Source: Paragonimus westermani
Taxonomy: Eukaryota; Platyhelminthes; Trematoda; Plagiorchiida; Troglotrematidae
Direction of reading: 5' to 3'
NCBI GenBank assembly: GCA_008508345.1
Contig: QNGE01000880.1
Span: 97,078 to 161,077 of the forward strand
Length of the DNA stretch: 64,000 nt
The notes beneath the pieces are model-generated. The model worked only from the letters and a program-made list of their open reading frames with translations. It made no database searches and was not told where the DNA came from. The position numbers and the translations under genes are program-made. Numbering within the stretch: the first letter of the stretch is position 1; the number at the start of each line of letters is the position of its first letter. Shown here piece after piece: positions 39,801-45,559 of this stretch.

Positions 39801-41923
39801 AAACAAATATCTTTGTTCTTTGTGACTTCAGGATGAGAGATGTAGTAGTCGTGTCTATCAAAGCCACAGGAACGATTGGGTGGGATTTTTGTAAACAGTT
39901 GCCTCTAGTGATCAGCAGTGACTGGTTAACGTTGGGGTAGCCCGTCTGCCTGATGGTATCGTCAACCTTAAGCGACCACGCAATTTATCCGCTGTTTCTT
40001 CCACTACTTAGTTCTAATCTTGTTTTAGAAGCCTAATTTCTAACGACGTGAATTTTATTAACCTTTAGTGTACGTGCACTTAATGTCTGCATTTTAAATC
40101 TGTACCCACTGGAATTGAACAGCTGCAGTGATCGCATACTTTTGTTGTGGGGCGTATACATTTCTGAAATACAGTCTTTGTGGTCGGCAGTCTGGTGCAG
40201 CGCTCCCATAAATTGTCAGCTTTGTAACTGCGGCTGATCTGATATTCAACTGAATTTCACATTTATTCGGTCTGATTCTAATCAGATAAACGTACGGACT
40301 ACCGTAGCATTTTCTCGGCATCGCCGACCTACAAAATCCATTCCTTCGTGTCACTCACTGCCGTTGGCAGATGGCTTTACAGCACATCTCTACTGGCCTC
40401 ATGTTTGACCGTTTTATTGGTTATGGTAGATCTTTTCAGCTCTCTTCCTCTAAACGCATGGCCACAGGGCTTGTAGTGACGAAAGTTATTACTCATTCTG
40501 CGTTATGAAGTGCCTGCGGTGAAAATCTACTCGGTTCACTGCTTATCCAGGCGCTGAAACAATAGACGATCCAGTACCGAACCAATCCAAACGTCGTACT
40601 AAGACACCATATCAGGATTGGACGAATAGCTTTAGTGTTACACCTTCTGTCACTCGCCGAGTTCTTTGTTTCGTATTGCACCTGTCTCCTTAAAGCTTGT
40701 TACTTTACATGTCATTATGGTCAGCACATTTATCAATGCCACTTCTTGCTTCGTGAATTAAACACTGCTCACTGCGACCAAGCTGAGGTCTTCTCCTTAC
40801 TAATTGCGCGAGAAGTTTCAGTTCAAGTACGATCTCGAGGGTTAGTCGAAGCCCATAATTCCAGCGCCGTCAATAAACTGGTTTGGCACAGCCTAGCCTA
40901 TGTTCAGTTGGTATAGACCATTATTGTTACGTATTCCGGTTAACAAATGGATGCTTTCCAAATAGCGCGAACTCATAACCTCTTCGTCTGTCAGTTGTGT
41001 GTTGTCCTAGGCCTGTTGTACTTTCATTCGGCTTGTTGATTGTCGTAAATCAGTTTGAATCGATGAACGTTGGAACTTTTCTGTGTCTGTAAGTGTTATA
41101 AAATGTTGTGCCACTTTTACGTACCCCATTATCTGTCCTCTCGCAATCGTTTCGGATATATTTGATCTTCGAACTGTGGTGCTTCGAGTCTGCAGCCAAA
41201 ATCATTTCCACACTTTCGCAGACAGTCAGTGTGATCAATCATCCTAATGTGAATTCAGCCTACTTTTCTGTCCATCGTTCTCGTCACATGTGAGTCGGCC
41301 ATCTGAAGGACAGCAGTATTGAACAGCAATCTTCTTTCGAGGTACACGCGAAAACCACATTTCGCCTGTATATTTGGTAATCTTCTAAATACTCAGAATG
41401 TTTTTAATTCTTGCAGTGAAAGACCGTTTTTAAAATACTTCATATCGATATGTGTGATGTGACGCCGAATCTACACTGTTCTTTTTTCAACCCTTTTCTT
41501 CCTCCTTCCCTATCATTACCCTTGTACAGTGTTAATGGACCGACACACGAGGTAGCCGTCATACATTAATTTCGTATAGTTATCGTTTTTTGAAGCTCTT
41601 TGATTGCTCACACTTTTTGTCTGAATTTGTCCTCAACTTTTTTTTGACTGTTTTCTTATCTACACAGAATTAACTTTTCAAGCAATGTCCCGCATCGCCT
41701 TTGTGGAGACAAACGATTACGCTTGTTACTTGGAAGCACCTCTGATATGGATTTAGGAGATAGCCGCTGTATTCCATATTGTTTGCTGTGCATCCTATCT
41801 GTGATCTTTCAAAGAGGTGCTCGCAAACACCCATTTCTCCTCAGAACTTCCTACATAAATCGTCTCAGTATTCTTGTTTCCTATTATCGTCAGTTTTTGT
41901 ATAGTACACATGTATATGCATAG
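6577..41923 (+). CDS. AKNA: AKNA-like protein gene, 14-exon model (whole span)
   Basis: Joined model of 14 exons, each with GT donor and AG acceptor and with matching phase at every junction, giving about 1351 residues (human AKNA is about 1440). Seen: an N-terminal acidic/Gln-rich part, a coiled coil ending AEVTIDQLRMGSK (about residues 316-357), a block FDPDHTLERELFQLG (about 612-626), helical segments at about 703-795, then low-complexity Ser/Thr/Arg-rich sequence and a CGTC motif (Cys1221/Cys1224). Known: AKNA-family proteins carry a conserved coiled-coil region; vertebrate AKNA anchors microtubules at subdistal appendages of centrioles and was first described as an AT-hook transcription factor. 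Inference: this is a divergent fluke AKNA-like protein, probably a cytoskeletal scaffold; I see no clear AT-hook. The family call rests on two motif blocks recognised by eye. The first and last exons are the least certain parts. Confidence 0.65.
6838..11820 (+). other. Intron 1 of the AKNA-like gene (4983 nt)
   Basis: Donor gtactt, acceptor ttttccacag. Open frames on both strands (e.g. 7117-7410 minus, 8992-9315 minus, 9098-9340 plus) lack motifs. The part around 8.9-9.6 kb is visibly GC-richer than its surroundings but holds no gene I can support. Confidence 0.5.
11821..12288 (+). CDS. AKNA: AKNA-like gene, exon 2
   Basis: 156 codons, phase 0 at both ends, residues 88-243. The acceptor is tttttccacag at 11820 and the donor is caa|gtaagt at 12289. 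The product is Ser/His/Asn-rich, hydrophilic and without a recognisable domain (for example MNNLNDRCLF, EEDPIETHDLVIAQM, HSVEIEEDQ). Codon use is mixed and there is no internal stop over 468 nt, while intron 1 on its 5' side is full of stops in all frames. Probably a disordered N-terminal linker of the AKNA-like protein. Confidence 0.65.
12289..15700 (+). other. Intron 2 of the AKNA-like gene (3412 nt)
   Basis: Consensus donor gtaagt. Nothing recognisable inside; the longest frame (13437-13090 minus, 115 codons) shows no family motif. Confidence 0.5.
15701..15916 (+). CDS. AKNA: AKNA-like gene, exon 3
   Basis: 72 codons, phase 0 at both ends, residues 244-315. Two AG acceptors lie close together (15691-15693 and 15698-15700); only the second keeps exon 2 in phase, so I use 15701. 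The product is Pro/Ser-rich (TTPVCPAEPAPVGDSLKK, IPESSSGNSGIPSCPRK) and ends SPSELQARLQQ, the start of a helix that runs on without a break into the coiled coil of exon 4. The donor is caa|gtacgt. Confidence 0.65.
16301..16350. repeat. Short dispersed repeat, second copy at 52391-52440
   Basis: Shares aagaagcacta, actcgagtttcgctctc and ttagag with 52.4 kb in the same orientation; the first copy has an extra ctacacta. The function is unknown; it may be the tail of a longer interspersed element. Confidence 0.5.
16570..17640 (+). mobile_element. Possible decayed LTR-retrotransposon gag region (weak)
   Basis: A series of partly open plus-strand frames (16572-16784, 16901-17152) is followed at about 17439-17490 by YAYGSKGFYARILTESKRQ, which resembles an eroded gag zinc knuckle (C-x-x-C-G-x-x-G-H-x-A-x-x-C) with the Cys and His replaced. 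SDISSVVNKFKLNFCRL resembles the helical gag core. Stops interrupt the frames. No LTRs, protease or reverse transcriptase found nearby. Could also be chance. Confidence 0.2.
19158..19663 (+). CDS. AKNA: AKNA-like gene, exon 4 with the conserved coiled-coil block
   Basis: The acceptor is ttgtattcccag at 19157. It starts in phase 0 and ends in phase 2 at gct tg|gtaggg. Residues 316-357 read as an amphipathic helix: RKQQDDYIRQLQ, LLAKHALAEVTIDQL, RMGSKI. This pattern (K-x-AxAE-x-x-IDxLR-h-Gxx-h) is what I recall from the AKNA domain of animal AKNA proteins, and it is the best family evidence in the gene. The remaining 125 or so residues are Ser/Arg-rich (SQARLGSFGQLPIASR, RRSSSSGRGNALNR) and look disordered. 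The helix is probably a dimerisation or scaffold surface. The ORF closes two codons after the donor, which supports the splice site. Confidence 0.75.
20690..20735 (+). repeat. tRNA-type B box, possible SINE remnant
   Basis: GGTTCGAATTCC at 20717-20728 is a full match to the RNA polymerase III B-box consensus, preceded by agaggttgtg as in a tRNA T-arm. No convincing A box or cloverleaf upstream, so probably the leftover of a tRNA-derived element in intron 4. Confidence 0.3.
21052..21176 (+). CDS. AKNA: AKNA-like gene, exon 5 (tentative)
   Basis: Chosen because exon 4 ends in phase 2 and exon 6 needs phase 1. The acceptor ctgtacttcag at 21051 with a pyrimidine-rich tract, and the donor gaat|gtgagc at 21177, satisfy both. 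The 41 full codons encode HTERLLTRCVPPV, LKTDDVAAHLPT and PGDSSSE, with no domain I recognise. The frame is open well beyond both borders (20807-21289), so the edges could be elsewhere; an alternative donor with the same phase is at about 21260. The weakest internal exon. Confidence 0.45.
23190..23438 (+). CDS. AKNA: AKNA-like gene, exon 6
   Basis: The acceptor is tgattgcag at 23189, entry is in phase 1 and exit in phase 1. The product includes SEFVYPALDPESVQMDLLFR, FAGLRTKLSQLKPNL and SDYAQLKKCFVLAKWHW, which reads as helical, with Leu/Lys heptads compatible with a further coiled coil, directly before the FDPDHTLERELFQLG block. Two donors of equal phase are possible (gtggtg at 23436 and gtgggt at 23439), differing by one codon; the frame stops at 23444-23446, inside the intron. 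No enzymatic motif. Confidence 0.6.
25701..25982 (+). CDS. AKNA: AKNA-like gene, exon 7 with the FDPDHTLERELFQLG block
   Basis: The acceptor is atttttatag at 25700, the donor is the consensus aaag|gtgagt at 25983, and the phase is 1 in and 1 out. Residues 612-632 carry FDPDHTLERELFQLG followed by QQLDELE, matching the F-D-P-(D/E)-x-x-(h)-E-x-x-h-(Y/F)-x-L-G-x-x-L-(D/E)-E-h pattern that follows the coiled coil in AKNA-like proteins as I know them. The rest is a hydrophilic Ser/Thr/Pro linker (PTPATKRPSNND, SSSSTTHKSDTD). Together with exon 4 this is the basis of the family call. Confidence 0.75.
27571..27683 (+). CDS. AKNA: AKNA-like gene, exon 8
   Basis: The acceptor is tttatttgttcag at 27570. 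The single base left by exon 7 joins AA to give Glu, then NLCALEDLYVQLMNRYN and TADHVHQLHGLMQ, and the exon ends in phase 0 at cag|gtacgg. The product is strongly helical (Leu and Met at heptad spacing). It is separated from exon 9 by an intron of only 35 nt, so the two exons encode one continuous helical stretch, about residues 703-794. Confidence 0.7.
27719..27881 (+). CDS. AKNA: AKNA-like gene, exon 9
   Basis: Begins in phase 0 after ttgtttag at 27718 with RLYDLAVNVSGHSDV, then PTVEELENLFVLDND and LTEELDRAIRLEKVLPAR; it ends in phase 1 before donor gtaggt. The acidic/leucine pattern is typical of coiled-coil scaffolds. It is flanked on both sides by very short introns (35 and 45 nt). No stop occurs in the used frame, while both other frames are closed. 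Confidence 0.7.
27927..28096 (+). CDS. AKNA: AKNA-like gene, exon 10
   Basis: The acceptor is cctgctag at 27926; entry is in phase 1 and exit in phase 0 at ttt ggg|gtacgt. The product is Ser/Gln-rich: SYSSLSSHDQADHR, QKKISSLLSDPSHTR, FQTTERKIQQMNSTFG. A second GT (gtactt) lies 4 nt downstream, but only the first keeps exon 11 in frame. The LLSDPS and RKIQQM segments may be short interaction helices; no domain recognised. Confidence 0.65.
29587..29985 (+). repeat. Two tandem copies of a tRNA-derived repeat tail
   Basis: Segment 29587-29680 (gttcgtatccagccgaagcc, then tttcacagttgggtct, aaaatcataaa and ctacttattagtaa) recurs at 29892-29985 with about 10 percent differences, the starts 305 nt apart. 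The second copy has the intact tRNA-like head; in the first the head is replaced by unrelated sequence. Confidence 0.75.
29835..29914 (+). repeat. tRNA-derived sequence (pseudo-tRNA/SINE head)
   Basis: Acceptor arms GGCTTC and GAAGCC pair, with the seventh pair mismatched. The D arm GCTC-AGCTGGTA-GAGC is perfect, and the T arm GCTGG-TTCGAAT-CCAGC is perfect. The anticodon arm is off: only TGCC/GGCA pair, one base out of register, the loop is GCGTTGA and the universal T33 is absent; a 10-nt stretch follows. A similar flank follows a second, worn B-box-like copy at 29587-29680, showing this is a repeat and not a working tRNA gene. Confidence 0.7.
30474..30808 (+). CDS. AKNA: AKNA-like gene, exon 11
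   Basis: The acceptor is aaaaaataaacag at 30473, a poor pyrimidine tract but the only one in phase. Entry is in phase 0 and exit in phase 2 before gtaagg. The 111 codons are very rich in Arg, Ser, Thr and Asn (SSRRRGSSDKYHTV, RTKTDSSSSVTVRSAP, ERERSISRGTTNPHTR): a basic, probably disordered and phosphorylatable linker, as is common in centrosomal proteins. There is no AT-hook core (GRP), so DNA binding of the kind once proposed for vertebrate AKNA is not supported here. Confidence 0.6.
30809..34320 (+). other. Intron 11 of the AKNA-like gene (3512 nt)
   Basis: Two open frames without explanation: 31577-32068 plus (hydrophobic, probably chance) and 33368-33607 plus (see findings). Exons 11 and 12 fit each other's phase without them. 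Confidence 0.45.
34321..34499 (+). CDS. AKNA: AKNA-like gene, exon 12
   Basis: The acceptor is tatactattgcag at 34320. One base completes the split Arg codon from exon 11, then SATLSRELCPTSVDWPQFVK, PSSVPGHRESDGSSGYIDNN and AKMYRISRETS; it ends in phase 1 before gtgagc at 34500. The product is Ser/Arg-rich with no domain. The frame closes 19 codons after the donor. Confidence 0.6.
34500..35683 (+). other. Intron 12 of the AKNA-like gene (1184 nt)
   Basis: Donor gtgagc, acceptor tccgtttatag. Overlapping frames at 34693-35209 plus are open but lack motifs; no repeat recognised. Confidence 0.5.
35684..36416 (+). CDS. AKNA: AKNA-like gene, exon 13 (largest exon, Cys-x-x-Cys motif)
   Basis: 733 nt, the longest open coding stretch in the window. 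The acceptor is tccgtttatag at 35683; entry is in phase 1 and exit in phase 2 at gcg ag|gtaaga, an excellent donor, so the TAA that follows at once (36418-36420) is probably intronic and not the end of the protein. Content: Ser/Thr-rich start (SASSDDGVSLSATCVSADD), acidic EEKTKET, Gly patch GYGIGGGADG, basic RRLRRRMPSSDRLFTRP, hydrophobic/Pro patch SYMLASDPPARVYVAIDSES, and CGTCGGSGK (Cys1221/Cys1224) near the end. Two cysteines of this type may be half of a zinc site, but I see no second pair. An internal cag|gtaggc (about 36024) could be an alternative donor. Confidence 0.65.
36851..37042 (-). mobile_element. LINE reverse transcriptase remnant in intron 13
   Basis: The minus-strand frame 37042-36851 reads EVEPIEILEKYTYVGEKVPE and then SQGQLEGMNCRKPTFSG and RFRSKL. 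It matches the RTE/Jockey-group segment after the polymerase core (E-x-V-x-x-(Y/F)-x-YLG-x-x-(I/V)...E(I/L)xRRI-x-x-(A/G)-W-x-AF...(F)-x-SK). Only about 190 nt are recognisable; it stops abruptly on both sides. Confidence 0.45.
40520..40700. repeat. Dispersed repeat, second copy at 57900-58075
   Basis: Shares atctact-g-ttcactgcttatcca, accaatccaaa-(c/t)-(a/g)-tcgt, catatcagga/catcaggatt, ggcgaa and ttctttgtt-(c/t)-(c/t)gt with 57.9 kb over about 170 nt, same orientation, with scattered substitutions and small gaps. Coding potential unclear; an old interspersed element in intron 13. Confidence 0.6.
41668..41923 (+). CDS. AKNA: AKNA-like gene, exon 14 (tentative terminal exon)
   Basis: The acceptor is tgttttcttatctacacag at 41667, with a very strong pyrimidine tract. 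The leading A completes the split Arg codon of exon 13, then INFSSNVPHRLCGDKRLRLL and LGSTSDMDLGDSR, which look like real protein. Beyond about 41760 the product turns hydrophobic and Cys/Tyr-rich (PYCLLCILSVIF), more like noncoding sequence, up to a stop at 41921. So either this is the last exon, or an unrecognised donor ends it and the gene continues, for example to the acceptor ttttggatttcag at 42075. No AATAAA signal close by. Confidence 0.4.
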
Positions 41924-43879
41924 ATACGTTTTCTTGTAAACACTTGATCCGCATGCCAGACGATGTCCTTCAAACTAGTGTCCGTTTCTTCTTCTCCTCC
42001 ACTATCGACTTGTTTTTTAATCTGCAACATGTATACCGCTTGTCAAACATTCTCTTGCTTATTTTTGGATTTCAGTTTGCCTCCACCAATCGCAAACGTA
42101 AAACATCCAGATGGGTTCTAGTCCACTTCAATGGAACCCAAAGAGACTAAAGCCTTCAGACAGTGTACGTAAACGTAGACTACAAAGGCTAGGGATGTAC
42201 TTATGCACAAGTCCAAGCCGGAAATTAATCTGTAGCCGACACTGTGCTCTATGCTGTTTTGTGCAGCATGTTTTCTCACCCGTCATTCTTTTCAAATTTA
42301 CTGTCGATAACGGTGTCCATTACACGAGTTGTGCAACGCACTGTGGTTGTCCCACATCGGTACTAGTAGTTTTTCCAGAGCCTTCCTAATGAAGTGGGAT
42401 TCCAATGTGCTTTCTGTCGTTAGTAAGCCGTTTCTGAGTTTCACTGTATACATTAAAAATGTGTCGTGCTATCATAAAGCCATGCTGCGTGAATTATCGG
42501 TGGTGTCGCACAATTACTGTTTATTAGTCTCTGAACCGTGTCGCTTCATTTTAAGCAAGTATGTTCTGCGTGCGTAAACTCAACTGCTCTGGCCGCTCCC
42601 TACGATGGCGTGAAATGGTTTGATAGAAACTATAGGGAAGAACTGGAAATGATGTGAACACAGGTACTCTATCGAACAAGCACATTGTCACCTCGGATAG
42701 TGTTTCCGGTCAGGGATTTGAGTGATGCCGAGAACCCGGGGCGACACCCATCTACTTTACTTTGTCACAATGTCAAGGTCTTCATGTTTCGTGACCGCAT
42801 CGTTGCTTGATCATCTCGAGGTTTTACCTAACTACTAGTGGTTTCAGAAAATATTGCCCATTGCGGAGGGCGCTCTCCCGACTTTTATAGTCCGTTACCG
42901 AACCCTCGTAGACCTATTGGTCACTCATTCCGTGCTTTTTGAATCAAGTGCTGATGTAGGACCGCATTGTTCACGCTTTCATATTACTTGGTGTGGGCTG
43001 ATTGGCAAAGATAGGGATAGTCAATCACGTCACATCCGTTGGTATGTTCCTCACGGACCGTACACCAAACCAATGTTTTGTGTACTCTTTTTTTCAAGGA
43101 CAGCCGGCCCCTTTTTTACTCCACAGATGAAGCGGGTTGACAGAGACAACTCGGGTCTATGCCATCCTCACTGATATCCTATCAGTGATATTGCAAGCTG
43201 ATGGGATACTACCAACTAGGTTTGTGAAGGCGAACATAATCTGAAGTGAATTGTCTGCATTAACGAAGATATGAGAGAGTGCCGCAGTATAGAAGAAGCA
43301 TTTTAAACTTTAAAGGTTCGAAGCACATTCCATACGAACCAGTTCGGTCATTCACCCTATATAACGTGTTCCGCTTCTCTTTAGCGTAGGGGCTGAGTGA
43401 GACAATATGTATACGCTCCATGTTGGTCAGCTCAATGTCAAGAAGAAACTCAACACACGGGATTCTTCAAGCACATTTTCCACAACGTCTACAAAAAAAC
43501 GTAAGACAGGGGACTGGACGCTCCCGATGAACACTACTAGATTTGGTGAATTCTTCAAACAGTCGTCCGTAAACCTTCACGTTGCTTGCAGAGTGAGCAT
43601 ACAACACAATGGGTGGATGCTTGATTGGAGATACGCATATTCTCTGCGAACCATATATACCCCTTCATTCTGATGTAATTTGATGAGTAGGTTTCCAAAA
43701 CTCTGTCACGCGACGCGCTTAGCTAACGTTGCGCTAGACCGACCCAGGCAATAAAAGTGTCGGATAAGTGGATGATATGGGGTGTATTCCTATGTTCTAG
43801 GGCAGCCTCGATGAACATGCATGCACATCGGCCGTAGGGATCGATCTCTGGCCGTAATGTCATTAAAAACGTATTCGTG
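41924..43879. other. Downstream of exon 14, content unresolved
   Basis: An acceptor-like ttttggatttcag at 42075 leads into short frames (FASTNRKRKTSRW..., stop at 42148). A frame from 42111 carries NPKRLKPSDSVRKRRLQRL, which looks protein-like. These could be further exons of the AKNA-like gene or noise; phases cannot be settled because the end of exon 14 is unknown. Confidence 0.25.
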
Positions 43880-44240
43880 GCAGTTGTTCCCGCTCATTAG
43901 CCCAAATTACGCGTAGTGATCGTGTGATAAGCACGGCCGTTCGTTCGGGGTGCACGGTCATTCGGCTGACTGCCGACGTCGCACAACCTGATATGGTGGG
44001 CTGACCTACTCCGCATGCCAACTGAACGTTTGCCGTACCGCGCATTGCATACTGAGATCACCAATAGTCGAGCGAAACAACGCGGTGGTTATGCAACAAC
44101 CCGATCATACAATATGGAGATCCTGACTGCTCCAGTGAGCAATCGGGTAGGTGTCGCGTGCTTAACTGAGGTCCTCGTGATCACTCAAATCGCTGATCGA
44201 AAACGCTACCCGAGACGGTGACGTGCTGCTGTCAGTGGCC
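43880..44240 (+). mobile_element. 3' end of an RTE-like LINE
   Basis: The frame ending at 44221 carries WWADLLRMPTERLPYRAL, TNSRAKQRGGYATTR and SNRVGVACLTEV. This corresponds to the C-terminal module of RTE-type elements common in flukes: LRWLGHVLRM-P-x-x-RLP-x-R-(A/V)-L-F..., R-x-x-GG-x-x-x-TW, ending shortly before the element's 3' terminus. The upstream part (from about 43880) fits the H-R-(I/V)-S-N region with stops. Dead copy. Confidence 0.55.
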
Positions 44241-45189
44241 TATCCACATTCGCACCATTTCTAGTTCTTCGGCTTAGTTGTCTTTCTTTACATTTTTAAC
44301 CTTTTCAATAACGTTTCCTTCTACCGCATTGCACGTCATTGTTGAGATCAGCGGCGGCCACAGCCACAGTGCCTTCTGGTCGGGATGAAGGTCATTGTGG
44401 TCATGGCGAAGACGATGGTTTTCGTCCTGATTTAAACACTGGAGGTACTATGTACGTTTCTCACTCTATCGGAACCTTCCTTACCGTCAAAGACGGATTA
44501 AGCAATATGATTAAGGGTCGCGACAAGACACAAACATACTTTAAGAACCATTGGTGTAATCTCATCAGAACCCCATTGTTAGATTTAACATTTTACGTTT
44601 CACATGTGCAGCCGTATAACTTAAGAGGCCGAAGCACTGCTCGGTGAACTCTGTTTGTACAGTAGCGTGTGTCATCAGTTCTTTCTGGAGACGCATAACA
44701 GAACACTGTCGTGGTGCTAAGTTGTGTATACACTGCCTCATTGTTATCGGTGAGTTGGCCATCTAATCGTCGAATCTGATATTCCTGATAGCAAGACCCC
44801 TTAGGGTTGGTTACTATATTGTTGACTAGCAGTCTTTGGAACTGTCTTGCATCCTGCTTGTTTTAGTCACTGAGGCATCGAACGCGTAGACTTGGTGGTC
44901 ATGGGACCTCTGCGAAAGTAGGTAGTAATCCCAAGTAGCTTACTTCCTTTTAAGGGTTTTGATGGTTCTGCTGCTTCCGCATGGTCCTAACTGAGGTTCA
45001 GTGAGAAAAGTGGAAGACTTATGTGCACTACGTCGGTCATCACTGCATCAACTCGGTCTCAGTGCTTATCTGCTGAAGTACCGTTTTGCGGCCACGAAGC
45101 GGAATTCAGGAAATCACTGGTGGACAGAAGATCTACCCTGCAGGAGTCTCATGGAACGACGCGTTCGAATTGGTGCGAATTCACTGTGT

Positions 45190-45540
45190 AGATGAACTGG
45201 GATTGAACGATACCATGGTCATCAAGAGCGAAAGATGCAGGAATCTGTAGATGAGTGACCGTGCGTGGAACCCCGTTTGTTTCTGAGGACGTGCAACCGT
45301 ATCACCATTAGGTTGGCTGGCTCCTCGACCCATACCGTCTTGCAGAACAATGTCATAGGAATGGACAGACGGACTTCCATGCCCTGGATTACAAGTCGCA
45401 TTAGTAAATGAGACATCTGAGGAATTGAAATCAGCTTCAGTAACACGAGAGAAGGCCAGTCTACCTTTGGTATCGATAGTTCCCAGAATACATGTATTTG
45501 CGTCACTATAACAGTTTGGGGAACGGTAGATAACAGCCAA
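45190..45540 (-). mobile_element. LINE endonuclease fragment with frameshift, minus strand
   Basis: Two overlapping minus-strand frames complement each other: MAVIYRSPNCYSDANTCILG and TEADFNSSDVSFTNAT in one, FWELSIPKVDWPSL in the other. The order Y-R-S-P...GDFN-x-P-x-(I/V)-D-W...FN is that of a CR1-like LINE endonuclease. The GDFN catalytic motif is altered (WELS) and a frame change is needed within about 30 codons. No reverse transcriptase found on its 3' side. Confidence 0.5.
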
Positions 45541-45559
45541 TGGGCATGCTTGCCTCTTG

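Larger units (their letters stand above)
36417..41667 (+). other. Intron 13 of the AKNA-like gene (5251 nt)
   Basis: Strong donor gtaaga. Contains the reverse-transcriptase remnant 36851-37042 and the dispersed repeat 40520-40700. A possible extra exon after tgacttcag at 39830 would be in phase but gives an early stop (39938-39940) and weak protein, so it is not included. Confidence 0.4.

Noticed and set aside
39831..39940. Possible exon after tgacttcag in intron 13
   Set aside because: In phase but would end the protein after 36 low-quality codons; exon 14 at 41668 has a better acceptor and more protein-like sequence.
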